From: Clostridia bacterium
Lineage (GTDB): Bacteria > Bacillota > Clostridia > TANB77 > CAG-508
Direction: 5' to 3'
Assembly: GCA_017625465.1 (NCBI GenBank)
Contig: JAGAKS010000016.1
Coordinates: 227,228-291,227 of the forward strand
DNA: 64,000 nt
A program made the position numbers and the translations under genes. Positions 1 to 10,600 of this stretch are shown here, in pieces (the stretch's first letter is position 1; the number at the start of each line of letters is the position of its first letter). The notes beneath the pieces were generated by a model, which worked only from the letters and a program-made list of their open reading frames with translations, did not search any database and was not told where the DNA came from.

Positions 1-123
1 ATTGCAACCTACATATTTATTGCCGTTTTTACATTTTAAAACAGCTCCAACATTATATGATCTAGATCTTGCTTCATTTCTAACAATTCTAGCCATTTTT
101 AAATCTTCATTTAAATTAATCAT
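1..123 (-). CDS. cdd: Cytidine deaminase, N-terminal fragment (cut by window edge)
   Basis: The ATG at 123 follows a strong ribosome site (GGAGGAGTT) and opens 41 codons that run off the window edge. The residues SYNVGAVLKCKNGNKYVGCN match the cytidine deaminase family segment in which a Val-Gly-Ala strand is followed by Gly-Cys-Asn just before the catalytic HxE motif. The family deaminates cytidine to uridine in pyrimidine salvage. The zinc ligands lie outside the window, so catalytic competence cannot be judged. It starts 8 nt after the stop of the upstream membrane-protein gene, so the two are probably co-transcribed. Confidence 0.75.
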   Translation of the reverse strand, partial: MINLNEDLKMARIVRNEARSRSYNVGAVLKCKNGNKYVGCN

Positions 124-131
124 AACTCCTC

Positions 132-899
132 CTATTTTAGATGGGCTGTTTCATCAGTTCCACCTGTACTCTTTTGTTGAACTGGCTTGTTTTTGCCAAT
201 TTTTATTTTGAACGCATTTAAAAAAGTAAATTTATATTTTATTGAAATATAACCAATTGTACTTGCAACTAAAGCACCTACTGCATCAACTATAATATCT
301 TCCATAGTGTCTGAAAGTGCATTTCTACCTTGTAATACTATTCCAGTTTCTAAAGCATATTTTTGCATATTAGTTTTTAGTAAACCATCACTAACAAATT
401 CATATATTTCCCAAACAGAACCTATTGTCATAGCAAAACAAAATGCGAAAAAGGCCACAAAGAATGCATTCAAACTAACATTTTCATTTTCTCTGTTTAA
501 CATTTCTACAAGTGAGAAGCCAAAGAATCCCATCATAGTAGCACTAAATGTATGCAAAATTAAATCCCAATATTCAAATCTATAATAGAAATTTCTTACT
601 TCTCCTAAAAATATAGCAGCATACAAAAAGAATATATAAAAATAATATACGATATTTGGAATTTCCCATTTGAATTTTTTCTCAAAAACACTTGGAAGTC
701 CCATAGCAACAATTCCTAATAAACATTGTAACAACATAAGAACATAATCACTACGAACTCTCATTTCACCACTATTTGGAATAACTTCATTTGTAGTAGT
801 TGCAATCTTATAACATAAAAATCCTATTGGTGCAATAAAACTCATTAAGATTGCTATTGATATAATTTTTTTCCAATCTCTTTTTTTCTTTCCTCGCAT
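132..899 (-). CDS. Polytopic membrane protein, DUF2238/YjdF-like
   Basis: This 255-residue protein has about six hydrophobic segments. A central part reads WDLILHTFSATMMGFF, followed by GSVWEIYEF and a polar SDTMEDIIVDAVGAL stretch; an acidic/His pattern of this kind in membrane helices is found in the YjdF/DUF2238 family, whose function is not established. The basic N-terminus (MRGKKKRDWKK) points to a cytoplasmic start. The ATG at 899 has an AAGGAAGG ribosome site. The gene is followed closely by a cytidine deaminase start. The family assignment rests on motif resemblance only. Confidence 0.55.
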   Translation of the reverse strand: MRGKKKRDWKKIISIAILMSFIAPIGFLCYKIATTTNEVIPNSGEMRVRSDYVLMLLQCLLGIVAMGLPSVFEKKFKWEIPNIVYYFYIFFLYAAIFLGEVRNFYYRFEYWDLILHTFSATMMGFFGFSLVEMLNRENENVSLNAFFVAFFAFCFAMTIGSVWEIYEFVSDGLLKTNMQKYALETGIVLQGRNALSDTMEDIIVDAVGALVASTIGYISIKYKFTFLNAFKIKIGKNKPVQQKSTGGTDETAHLK

Positions 900-984
900 C
901 TATATACCTTCCTTTTCACATTTTTGGGTACTTTTGTGCTATATATTTTAGATTATATCATTAATTTTTTTTGTTGTACATAAT

Positions 985-1758
985 TTAAATATATTTTTTT
1001 ATATTCAAAACTAATCTATCATTTCTAGTTTCTCTTTCAATTCCATTAAAAATAAATTTTCCTTTTCCTCTTATTGTAATTATATCTCCTTCATTTATTT
1101 TTTTAGAATTCTTATCTGCTACTACTGAATTTATAAACACTCTTTGTTCTATTATTATTTCTTCTGCTCTTGTTCTAGAACATTTTGCAAGTTCTGATAC
1201 AAAGTTATCTAATCTTAAAGATGACACTATAATCGTAAACTCTTCAAAAGAAGTTTTGATATTTTGAAGTTCTAATATACTTACAATACTTATTTCAGAT
1301 TTTCTAAATCTTGTAAGTTCTTGTAATCCATTTTTCAAGTACTCTGAAGATTCCTTTAAAACTACAATATCAGCACCTGTTTCATTTACTATAATGTCTC
1401 CAAATTTTTCTCTTTTTAAACCCAATTTCATAATACCGCTTAAATAATCTCTATGTTCATATTTAAGCTCTTTAGGCAACTTTATTCTTATTACTTCTAA
1501 AATATTTGAAATATTATTTCTAGCCATTTGCTCAGTTAGTTTCTCAGGATACAAAACCAAGATGCTTCTATCTGCATTTTCTTTTCCGCCTTCAAAAAAG
1601 TAATTTTTTACTTTTTCTTCTGTCAAAACTTTTTGTGCTTCACTTCTATTTGCCATATCCAAAAAATCTGTATTTACTATTTTATTTCTAGTTCTGCAAA
1701 ATTCTATTTTATCTGAGATTTTTTCACTTTGATATTGTTTTCTATCATTTTTAAGCAT
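985..1758 (-). CDS. ylmH: YlmH-like S4-domain RNA-binding protein
   Basis: A 257-residue protein whose C-terminal third has the S4 pattern (RLDNFVSELAKCSRTRAEEI, then an 'inV..INS..V..KNSKKINEGDIITIRGKGKF' type fold), as in YlmH proteins of Gram-positive bacteria. YlmH proteins bind RNA and have been linked to division-gene clusters and ribosome-associated quality control. Here the gene is not in a division cluster: its first 55 nt overlap the 3' end of dxs in another frame, implying translational coupling. The start ATG at 1758 has a GAGGTC element upstream. The N-terminal two thirds match the usual length of the family. Confidence 0.8.
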   Translation of the reverse strand: MLKNDRKQYQSEKISDKIEFCRTRNKIVNTDFLDMANRSEAQKVLTEEKVKNYFFEGGKENADRSILVLYPEKLTEQMARNNISNILEVIRIKLPKELKYEHRDYLSGIMKLGLKREKFGDIIVNETGADIVVLKESSEYLKNGLQELTRFRKSEISIVSILELQNIKTSFEEFTIIVSSLRLDNFVSELAKCSRTRAEEIIIEQRVFINSVVADKNSKKINEGDIITIRGKGKFIFNGIERETRNDRLVLNIKKYI

Positions 1759-3659
1759 TTTTGACCTCTATTTTTTATTTCTTTAATACTTAATCTTAAT
1801 TTCAAACTCTTACTATCTAAAATTGTATTGGTTATTCCCTCAACATCTAAATTGTGTCTTTTCTCAATTTCCTCTGTTTTACCATGTTTCACAAATTCAT
1901 CTTGATATGCAAAGCCTATAAATTCTACATTTTTCATTTTATTTTGAGTAATGATTCGCTCTACTTCGCTAGCAAGTCCACCTTTTATAGTTCCATCTTC
2001 GATAGTAGCAACTATGCTACAAGCTTTTATTTGTTGTTTTAAAAATTCTTCATCTATTGGTTTTAAAAATCTAACATTTATTACTTTGGCAGAAATGTCT
2101 TTTTCTTCTAATCTTTCTGCAACTTTATATGCTCTTGATACCATTTTACCAATAGCAATTAAACATACTTCATTACCAGCTTTCAATATTTCTGCTTTTC
2201 CATAATTGATATTTTCTTGCTGTTCAAAAGCCATTTCTTCTGAACCTCTTGGATATCTTATTAAAACTGGTTTTCCAAGATTTATAGCAAATTCTAGCAT
2301 ATTTTCTAATTCTTTAAAGTCTTTTGGTGCCATTATATTTAAATTTGGAATTGTATTACCAAAAGACATATCTAATAACCCTTGATGAGTTTCACCATCA
2401 TTTCCAACAATTCCGGCTCTATCTGCTATTATAACAACTGGTAAATTTTGAATACAAATGTCGTGAACTATTTGGTCATAAGCTCTTTGTAAAAAAGAAG
2501 AATATATTGGAACTACCGGAACTAAACCTTCTTTCGCTAATCCACCAGCTAAACCAATAGCATGCTGTTCTGCAATTCCAACATCAAAAAATCTATCTGG
2601 GAATTTTTTAGCAAATTCTGCAAGTCCCGTACCATCTGCCATAGCTGCTGTTATAGCAACTATTTTTTTATTATCTTTAGCAAGTTCTACAAGTTTATCT
2701 CCCATTGTTTTAGAATAATCTTTTTTTCCTGCTCCTATTTTCTTACCTGTTTCTATTTCAAACTTTGATGTACTATGAAAAACATCAGGATTTTCTTCTG
2801 CTGGCTTGTATCCCTTTCCTTTTTTAGTTAATACATGCACTAATAAAGGACCTTCTTGCTCTTTGCAAATTTTAAGAATATCTTCTAGTTTTTCTATGTT
2901 ATGTCCATCAACTGGACCTAAATATCTAAATCCTATATCTTCAAAATACATTTTAGGAATTACAAGTTGTTTAATTCCTCTTTTTGCTCTTTGTACTAAT
3001 TTAATAATTTTTTTTCCCACGAATGGTACTTTATTTATTATCTTTTTACCTTTTAAATTACTTTTAACATAGAAACCTTTTGTTCTAAGTTTTGAAAGCA
3101 CCATAGAAATTCCACCAACATTTTTTGAAATACTCATCTCGTTGTCATTTAAAATAACTATGATATTACTCAAACTACTTCCAGCATCATTTAAAGCTTC
3201 TAGAGCCATTCCTCCAGTTAAAGCTCCATCACCAATTACAGTTATGATTTTATGGTTTTCGCCTTTAATATCTCTTGCTCTTGCCATACCTAAAGCTACT
3301 GAAATAGATGTGCTACTATGCCCTGTATCATAAGAATCATATTCACTTTCAGAAGTTTTTGGAAAACCTGCCATACCATCTAACTGTCTTAAAGTATCTA
3401 GTTTGTCTTTTCTACCTGTTAAAATTTTATGTACATAAGTTTGATGTCCAACATCCCAAATAATTTTATCTTTTGGGCAATTAAACACACTATGTATAGC
3501 CATTGTAAGTTCTACTACACCTAGATTAGATGCTAAATGTCCTCCCGTATTTGAAACTGTATTAATAATTTTGTCTCTTATTTCTTGTGCTAAAATTTGC
3601 TTTTCTTCTAAATTTAATTTTTTTAAATCTTCTGGATAATTTACTTTGTCTAAAATCAT
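1704..3659 (-). CDS. dxs: 1-deoxy-D-xylulose-5-phosphate synthase
   Basis: Dxs condenses pyruvate and glyceraldehyde-3-phosphate to DXP, the first step of the MEP isoprenoid pathway and a branch point to thiamine and pyridoxal. The 651 residues show the thiamine diphosphate motif GDGALTGG (143-150) followed by the matching Asn (NDNEMSIS), an early GGHLASNLGVVELT, the transketolase middle-domain stretch RFFDVGIAEQHAIGLAGG and the C-terminal RYPRGS. The last ~25 residues are a basic tail beyond the usual end and overlap ylmH. It begins 8 nt after the stop of the lipid-kinase-like gene, so 6065-985 is probably one transcription unit. Confidence 0.97.
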   Translation of the reverse strand: MILDKVNYPEDLKKLNLEEKQILAQEIRDKIINTVSNTGGHLASNLGVVELTMAIHSVFNCPKDKIIWDVGHQTYVHKILTGRKDKLDTLRQLDGMAGFPKTSESEYDSYDTGHSSTSISVALGMARARDIKGENHKIITVIGDGALTGGMALEALNDAGSSLSNIIVILNDNEMSISKNVGGISMVLSKLRTKGFYVKSNLKGKKIINKVPFVGKKIIKLVQRAKRGIKQLVIPKMYFEDIGFRYLGPVDGHNIEKLEDILKICKEQEGPLLVHVLTKKGKGYKPAEENPDVFHSTSKFEIETGKKIGAGKKDYSKTMGDKLVELAKDNKKIVAITAAMADGTGLAEFAKKFPDRFFDVGIAEQHAIGLAGGLAKEGLVPVVPIYSSFLQRAYDQIVHDICIQNLPVVIIADRAGIVGNDGETHQGLLDMSFGNTIPNLNIMAPKDFKELENMLEFAINLGKPVLIRYPRGSEEMAFEQQENINYGKAEILKAGNEVCLIAIGKMVSRAYKVAERLEEKDISAKVINVRFLKPIDEEFLKQQIKACSIVATIEDGTIKGGLASEVERIITQNKMKNVEFIGFAYQDEFVKHGKTEEIEKRHNLDVEGITNTILDSKSLKLRLSIKEIKNRGQKCLKMIENNIKVKKSQIK

Positions 3660-3667
3660 AAGCTCTC

Positions 3668-4324
3668 CTATAACATTAAAAATGCCAATAACGAAGTAAG
3701 TAATGGTACAGTAATATTATCTGTACCTTTTATTGATACTGCTTCTATTAAAGTCATTATTCCTGCAACAACAATTGATTTTATTGCCCAATATTCTGCA
3801 GAATAATAATATAAAAATCCTGATAATATGATACCAGTCACTGCAAACATTGTAATACAACCTGCAATACTTTTAGTATTACCAGCTATTTTAAAAGTTT
3901 TGCTTTTTATAGCTTGTCCTATAACAGCTGCTAATCCATCTCCATAACCCATTACTAAAATTCCGCAAAGTCCAATAATTGGATTATTAAGTGGACCAAA
4001 TGTAATAAGTGCAAGAATTAACAAAGATATTGCATAATAAACTGTTCCCAAACTATCTTTGTTTTCTGTTCCTTCATCTCTTTCCATTACTTTTATTAAA
4101 TTAGTTTTGAAAGAAATATAATTAATAACTACAAATATCAAAGGAAGTAAAGCTGCAGACCACATATTATCGAAAAATACTATCGCTATAATCCACCAGT
4201 TTGAAAGCATTATATGTATAAACTTTCTACTAGCCTCTTTTCCAGCTTTTTCGAAAAGTTTTCCAGCAACCATTATAATACCTATAAATAAAACTGAAAC
4301 TACTATTCCTATTATATTACTCAT
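3668..4324 (-). CDS. CTP-dependent lipid/polyprenol kinase-like membrane protein
   Basis: A 218-residue hydrophobic protein with six or seven membrane segments. It carries the two short motifs of the dolichol kinase / CTP:diacylglycerol kinase / phosphatidate cytidylyltransferase-like family: RKFIHI near the N-terminus and GYGDGLAAVIG in the middle, plus a C-terminal GTDNITVPL. Family members transfer phosphate from CTP to polyprenol or diacylglycerol. Its position between an acyl-CoA synthetase (8-nt overlap) and dxs suggests a role in lipid or isoprenoid phosphate metabolism. The exact substrate cannot be read from sequence. Confidence 0.75.
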   Translation of the reverse strand: MSNIIGIVVSVLFIGIIMVAGKLFEKAGKEASRKFIHIMLSNWWIIAIVFFDNMWSAALLPLIFVVINYISFKTNLIKVMERDEGTENKDSLGTVYYAISLLILALITFGPLNNPIIGLCGILVMGYGDGLAAVIGQAIKSKTFKIAGNTKSIAGCITMFAVTGIILSGFLYYYSAEYWAIKSIVVAGIMTLIEAVSIKGTDNITVPLLTSLLAFLML

Positions 4325-6065
4325 TTGTTTTCTTTTCTCCTAAAATTTTTGCGATTTCTTCATGTCTTTTAACCTTTGCTGTTGTTGTTTTGATAAGCTC
4401 TTCACTAGTAACTATAACATCTCTAATATGCTTATATGGAGGCATATTTTCATTTATTTTTGATATTGCTTCTTTCATGTCTTTTAATATATCTTCTTCA
4501 CTCTTATAACCATGAACCGCTTTTATTTCATCTTTATCATAAACAATTTTTACGCATATATCTAAATCATCATCCCAAGTTGGTCTACCATAAACAATAC
4601 TTTCTTTAACAAAAGGAATATGATTTATTAAAGTCTCAAGTTCTTCTGGGAAAATATTTTTTCCATTTTTTTGAACTATAACATTTTTCTTTCTACCAGT
4701 AATATAAAGGAAACCATCTTTATCTAAATATCCTAAATCTCCTGTATGATACCATCCATCTTGTATTGCTTCTTTTGTTTCTTTCTCCATTTGATAATAA
4801 CCAAGCATTACATTTGGACCTTTTACTAATATTTCACCTATTCCAGTTTCATCTTTATCAATTATTTTTATTTCAACATTTGATATAGCTTGACCTGTTG
4901 AACCTGCTCTTTCAGCAAAATCACTCTCAATTGATACAACTGGTGAAGTTTCTGTTAAGCCATAACCTTGAATAGCTCTTATACCTAGGTCTTGTAAACC
5001 TTTTAATATTTCAGGATCTATTGGTGCTGCAGCAGATACTAATAATCTTAAATGTCCGCCAAGAGCATTATGTACTTCCTTAAATACTTTATCTTTAACT
5101 TTTATGTGTAATTTGTCTAATACATTTGTAAGTTTTGCCATATTGTTTACAAGTTTTGTTTTGCCTTCTTTTTCAATTTGCTTTTTAATACGTTTGTATA
5201 AAACCTCAACTATTGCTGGAACAGCTATTAATACAGTACATTCATATTCTGCTAAATTTTGAGCAATGTATTTTAAGCCATCACAGAAAGTATAAGTTGC
5301 TCCAACATATATTAAAACATTCATAACCAAAGCTGGAAGAGCATGATGAAAAGGAAGAAGCGCTAATGTACAATCTTTGTCATCAAATTTTAAAACAGAA
5401 GTTATTCCTAAAACATTTTCACATAAGTTTTTTGAAGAAAGCATTACTGCTTTTGACATGGCTGTTGTTCCAGAAGTAAATAGCATAACTGCCATAGCAT
5501 TTTCATCAATAACAGCATCTAATTGACTTCTATCTCCGTTTTCAACTAATTTTTTGCCTTCTTCTACCAGCATTTTATATGATAAAATACCATCTTCTTC
5601 TTTCTCAGCATCCATATTTATAAAATATTTTATAGAAGATAATTTTTCATCTCTGATTTTTTTCATTACCTCTAAATATTTATCTTCAAAAACTATAGCC
5701 TCTGCTTCACTTCTTTCAGCTAAAGATATAATTTCGTTATCTGGTAAAGATTTATCAAGTGGAACTACTACTTTGTTTCCTGTAACACCTGCATAATATA
5801 CTGCTATCCACTCATATCTATTTTTAGAAATAACAGCAACTCTTTTGTTTAGTAAACCCATTGCATTAAGTTTAGTTCCAAAAGCAGTTACTTCTTCTGC
5901 AAACTCTTTATATGTCATGTAGTTAAATTCTACTTTTTCATCTTTTTTGTACATTCTTTTTTTGAATTTAAAAATATTATTATTACCATATAGTTCAACT
6001 GATTGGTTTAATAAATCTTTAAAATCTTTTATTTTTCTTATATTTTTATAACTAGTTTCTTTCAT
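4317..6065 (-). CDS. AMP-forming long-chain acyl-CoA synthetase-like enzyme
   Basis: A 582-residue adenylate-forming enzyme. Motifs: the phosphate-binding loop LFTSGTTAMSKAVMLS, the adenine motif GYGLTETSP, YHTGDLGYLDKDGFLYITGRKKN with the hinge, and a C-terminal Lys-rich TTTAKVKRHEE. The family activates fatty acids as acyl-AMP and usually transfers them to CoA. The ATG at 6065 is chosen because a GGAGG lies 6 nt upstream; the in-frame TTG four codons earlier overlaps that ribosome site. The stop overlaps the next gene by 8 nt. Confidence 0.88.
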   Translation of the reverse strand: MKETSYKNIRKIKDFKDLLNQSVELYGNNNIFKFKKRMYKKDEKVEFNYMTYKEFAEEVTAFGTKLNAMGLLNKRVAVISKNRYEWIAVYYAGVTGNKVVVPLDKSLPDNEIISLAERSEAEAIVFEDKYLEVMKKIRDEKLSSIKYFINMDAEKEEDGILSYKMLVEEGKKLVENGDRSQLDAVIDENAMAVMLFTSGTTAMSKAVMLSSKNLCENVLGITSVLKFDDKDCTLALLPFHHALPALVMNVLIYVGATYTFCDGLKYIAQNLAEYECTVLIAVPAIVEVLYKRIKKQIEKEGKTKLVNNMAKLTNVLDKLHIKVKDKVFKEVHNALGGHLRLLVSAAAPIDPEILKGLQDLGIRAIQGYGLTETSPVVSIESDFAERAGSTGQAISNVEIKIIDKDETGIGEILVKGPNVMLGYYQMEKETKEAIQDGWYHTGDLGYLDKDGFLYITGRKKNVIVQKNGKNIFPEELETLINHIPFVKESIVYGRPTWDDDLDICVKIVYDKDEIKAVHGYKSEEDILKDMKEAISKINENMPPYKHIRDVIVTSEELIKTTTAKVKRHEEIAKILGEKKTNE

Positions 6066-6159
6066 GGCATCCTCCAAGTTATATTTTAAAATCTCAAAAC
6101 ATAATATATCATAAAATCCTAAAAAAAGGAAGTATTATTTTAAACTTCAAAAAGCAACA

Positions 6160-6183
6160 AAAAGCGTGATTTTTTATCACGCC
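6160..6183 (-). terminator. Rho-independent terminator
   Basis: A 7-bp hairpin (GCGTGAT / ATCACGC with a T-rich loop) lies just after the stop of the 138-residue protein gene and on the minus strand is followed by a T-run. Confidence 0.75.
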
Positions 6184-6192
6184 TTCTTTTCT

Positions 6193-6609
6193 TTATTTTT
6201 CTTCTGGCATTAAACCTTTAGATTTCATTCTACGTTCAGTTTCTTTTGCAATATCTTCTCTATTAGTTGATAGATATTGTCTACTTTCTTTGCATACATA
6301 TCTTAATACAGGTACAGAAGTTGTAGCTCCATTTTTACCACGTTTGTATTCGTCTTGTTTTGTAAATTCTATAAATGGATATACTTGACTTGGATCATCC
6401 ATTAAACTTGGTTTTCTATAATCTGTATATACATAAATTTTTCCAGCTTGTTTTAATTGTTCTAACCATTCAGCATTAATTTTTTGTTCTAATTGAGCTT
6501 GCATAGCTGGACTATCTTTAATTATATTAAAAATGTTTTTTATATCTCCATCTAAGATATAATCTTCTCCATATTTTTCTACTAACAATTTAATTTCTTC
6601 GTATTTCAA
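6193..6609 (-). CDS. Hypothetical protein, 138 residues
   Basis: A soluble, charged protein of unrecognised family. The N-terminal half (KYEEIKLLVEKYGEDYILDG...) looks helical; the C-terminal half contains aromatic and basic residues (YTDYRKPSL, VLRYVCKESRQYL) and ends with a charged helix. The start at 6609 has an AGGAGAGGGT ribosome site. It stands alone, with a terminator behind it. No function is proposed. Confidence 0.7.
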   Translation of the reverse strand: MKYEEIKLLVEKYGEDYILDGDIKNIFNIIKDSPAMQAQLEQKINAEWLEQLKQAGKIYVYTDYRKPSLMDDPSQVYPFIEFTKQDEYKRGKNGATTSVPVLRYVCKESRQYLSTNREDIAKETERRMKSKGLMPEEK

Positions 6610-6690
6610 AATTACCCTCTCCTTTTCTCTTTACAATAATATATTATACCACGCTTTGAGCAATTTGTCTATTAAAAAATTCGTTTTATA

Positions 6691-6719
6691 TTGACTTTAC
6701 AAATTATTTCTTATATTAT
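6691..6719 (+). promoter_or_regulatory. Sigma-A type promoter for the PRTase-like gene
   Basis: TTGACT (6691-6696), a 17-nt spacer and TATTAT (6714-6719) precede the gene starting at 6749. Confidence 0.7.
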
Positions 6720-6748
6720 AGGTTTAGAAAATTTTTGGAGGTATTATT

Positions 6749-7621
6749 ATGAGTAATAAACTAGTTTCATTTTTATTTCAAACAAACGCATTTAAAGTAT
6801 GTCCAGCAAACCAACCATTTTGGCTTACTTCTGGATTAATTTCACCATATTTTGTAAATACACATTTCTTATATGGCAATGAATCAGATTCAGTAGAATT
6901 ATTAGACTTCATTACTAAAGCTTTAGAAACAGAAAGCAAAACTGATATACCAGGTTTAGTTTTTGAAAAAGTTTTAGACCAATACGAAAGAAATGAAGTA
7001 TTTAAAACAACAATCGATTCTTTAAAAAATTTAATTGCTGCAAATATTGATTTAAAACAAATTGATTATGTTTCTGGTGGTGAAAGAAGAGATTGGTATT
7101 TTTCAATTATGATTGCTTATCTTTTGGGATTGCCACATATTACTTTATTTAAGGATCAATCTGCAGTTGTTAGTACTTGTGATTTTGAAGAAAGTACAGA
7201 AGTTGAAAAGCTACAAGGTAAAAAAGTTTTACATGTTGCTGACCTACTTACAAAAGCTTCTAGTTATGTTAATTACTGGGCACCAGCTATCAAAAAATTA
7301 GGCTCAGATATTTATTGGAGTGCAGTTGTTGTTGATAGATTAGAAGGTGGCGAAGAAACTTTAAAAGAATTAAGAATAGAATCTCTATCTTTAGTAAAAT
7401 TAGATAATTCTCTATTTTTAAAAGCTTTAGAATTAGGTGTTATCAACAAATCACAATTAGAAATGCTAAATGCATTTAAACAAGACCCTTACACTTATAT
7501 GAGAAACTTTTTAATTGCTCATCCAGAGTTCTTAGAAAATGCTTTAAAAGCTGACCCTAAAACAGCAAAAAGAGCTCAAAGTTGTATAGATCAAGATTTA
7601 TATCATTTAAAAAATGATTAA
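6749..7621 (+). CDS. Orotate phosphoribosyltransferase-like protein
   Basis: A 290-residue protein resembling type I phosphoribosyltransferases: an OPRT-like N-terminus (FWLTSGLISPYFVNTHFL), IDYVSGGERRDWYFSIMIAYLLGLPHITLFKD, and then KKVLHVADLLTKASSYV in the place of the PRPP-binding loop. In true OPRTs that loop is acidic-acidic followed by Thr/Ser-Thr-Gly; here it is VADLLTKASS, so the acidic pair and glycine are altered. The C-terminal 90 residues are an extra helical region. It may be a diverged PRTase acting on another base, or a regulator. It is a single gene with its own promoter and terminator. Confidence 0.65.
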   Translation: MSNKLVSFLFQTNAFKVCPANQPFWLTSGLISPYFVNTHFLYGNESDSVELLDFITKALETESKTDIPGLVFEKVLDQYERNEVFKTTIDSLKNLIAANIDLKQIDYVSGGERRDWYFSIMIAYLLGLPHITLFKDQSAVVSTCDFEESTEVEKLQGKKVLHVADLLTKASSYVNYWAPAIKKLGSDIYWSAVVVDRLEGGEETLKELRIESLSLVKLDNSLFLKALELGVINKSQLEMLNAFKQDPYTYMRNFLIAHPEFLENALKADPKTAKRAQSCIDQDLYHLKND

Positions 7622-7646
7622 AATTTGAATGTCATTTAATTATATG

Positions 7647-7683
7647 AAAAACGGTTAATTTTATGAATAAATTAACCGTTTTA
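7647..7683. terminator. Bidirectional terminator
   Basis: Perfect long stem (AAAACGGTTAATTT / AATTAACCGTTTT) between two convergent genes, with T-rich flanks on both strands. Confidence 0.85.
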
Positions 7684-7689
7684 TTATAT

Positions 7690-10600
7690 CTATATTTCTA
7701 GCTCTGGACATTCTACCCAGTTAAGTGCCGTTTTGTAGCGTGAATTTGATGTACCTCTACCTATGCCACTCCAACGACCTAAAATACCATATTCATTAAA
7801 ACCAGTTCCCCATACTGACCCATCAGATTTAACAGCAATAAAAGCATTTAACATACCATGTATAGAAACGACTTTATTATTATTCGTTTCACTTCCAACA
7901 TTCAATTTTATAAACTCTTTTTTTAATGAAGATGAAGGAGAATTGATTCCTAATAAATATTCTGGACCGACACCGTATAAACTGCCTGTTTCTGTTAGTA
8001 ATATTAAAGAATCATATGATTTTCCACACCAAGCATAATCAATAATTTTACCATCTAATCCTAAATCTTCATATGTAAATCGACTTAATTTAGTTTTTCC
8101 AGGCATATTTCCATAATTTGACCTATATCCTCCTAAAAATATACTACCATCATCCATCAACATAATAGTTTCTTCCCAAACCGTTTCCATTTTAACAACT
8201 TTGTCCGTATCTAAATCTTCTATAACAAACTCTGTAGCATTATCATAGTATGTTTCTGAAAGTCCTGTTCCTTGACCATATATAGCACCCGTAAAATATG
8301 ATTTTTTATTTGAAAAATAAATACAACTTGCAAAAAAATCACATATATCAGTAGTATTCGACGCTAGTAAAGTTTGTCTACTTAAGGGGTTACCTCCCAT
8401 TCCGTTATATGAACTTTTTACCCAACTAGAATCATATTTTCCTTTATTTCCTACATATAATTTGTTATCAGTAGTTAAAACAAATGTAGAACCAGCTGAA
8501 AAAACAATTTTTTTAATTTTTCCAGCTATATTAATATCTGTAACTTTTCTAAAATATGAATCTGAATTAGAAATTTCTTCTAATGATTCTTCTCCAAACA
8601 TTGTAAAATCTGACATAGCTATGTATGCATCATTATTTTTATCAATATATGCCAAAGTGCTTGAATCCCTTATGAATATATCCTTAACATTACTTGATAT
8701 TTTTTTCCAACTTTTCTCTAATATATTATCTCCGAACATAATTGATGATACATTATTAGTATAATAATTTTCATCTTCATCAATCAAAACTATTGAATAG
8801 CATTTTTGATCTGCTAAAGTAAAAATGTCATTTGAAAAACCTTTAATTTTTACATCTTTTAATTTAGAAATACCTTGTACATTTCCATTCCCAATCAAAC
8901 AACTTAATGCTAAGCCATTATCTGACATAGCATTTTGAAATTCAACTGGTAAACCTAAAGTTCCAATTTGACCACTTCCCCATACTCTTCCACTATTCAT
9001 AACATAAATAACAGCAAACCCTGTTGCACTATTTCCTATCATTTTGACATATTTTATATAATCATTCTTTTTCATTTCTTCTGGCATATAGTCATTTAAT
9101 TTTAAATATGATTTAATTTTGCCATCTGATTCATAATATGCATCTGTATCTAATCCTAAATATTTTTGTTCTCTCGCATTACTTAATGAACCGTAAAAAT
9201 AAACATCATTATTACTATCTCTAATTATTACTGGTGCTGGAGACCAACCTGAATCAATATCTACTACATTACTAAATAAATCAATTTTAGTCATTTGATT
9301 TTCACTATTTATATAAATTATAGTCCCATTTTCTAATAAAGCATATAGTACAGAACCTTTAAATGTTATTTTTTTTATTTTACTACTATAATTTGTACTA
9401 ATATCATTATGATCTATAACCTTAACAAAAGAATCAGATTTGGTCAATGTTTTATTTACATAACCAGCCTTATATATATCACCGTTATTCATTAAAACAC
9501 CAACATATGTATTTCCACTATCATTACCGTTTCCGTCAATTATTTTTATTTCTTCATTCGGTAATCCTTGTACAAGTGAAAATTCATTCACCGTCATATC
9601 TTTTTGTCCAACACCTAAAGAATAATATGTTCCGTTATATCCTGCTCCATAAACTTTGTTTTCCTTAGTAATAACCCATGTACAATCCCCAGCCTCAAAT
9701 ACTTTATCAATTTTTTCTTCTTTATTGTCATTTGACTTTATAGAAATTTGTATTAAATCTCTTCCCGTAAACTCTTTTTGTTGCTCTACATTTAACCCTA
9801 ATTTATTATTATCATTCGTTCCATATGCCCACAATTCATCATTTGAATTTATGACATAAACTGTATTTCTTCCGTAATAAATTTTTTTAACATTTCCAGC
9901 AGTTGATGGAATAGTAAAATTTGTCCAATTGTTTACATCCAAAGAAGCCATTTCACTTTTAGTGTTTCCTAACGATATGCTCTTTGTACCTTTTCCATAT
10001 AAATCACCATTATTATAAAGTTTATATATATTATTTGAATTTCTACTTGTTATTATTCTAAACCCATTTTGATTATAATCTGGATTTTTTATTTTGTTTC
10101 CACTTTCATCTAATATATAATTTCCGTTTTCGTCCATTAAGTATTCACTTTGAACATTTCCAGCAAGTTTTTCTCCACTTCCTGTTCCACTTACTTCTGC
10201 TTCTGCAAATAGTGGTTGCTCTATTGTTTCATTCATTACTGCTCTTGCCATATTTAAGCTATAGCATCTTACACCTTTTAGGCTTATTCCTGTCATTGAG
10301 AATATCATTCCTGTTGTTGCATCTATTAAATATGTTTTATTTCCTTTTATCTCTAAAGCTTCATTATTTAAGTAATATAAATCTTGTACACCAGCTGGAT
10401 AAAATACTAATTCACTTTCAAAACTACTATTAAACGTATCTGCTGAGCTTAATATATCTGTAGTTGGCATTGTTGAAGTTAAGCTCCATACTCTATAATA
10501 TCCTACTTCTCCAACTAATCTTTCTGCACTTGTTAAATCATTTGCATTGCACAAACCATTAGCTGGTATAGCTTTTACTTCATCGCCTTGTGCTTCTATT

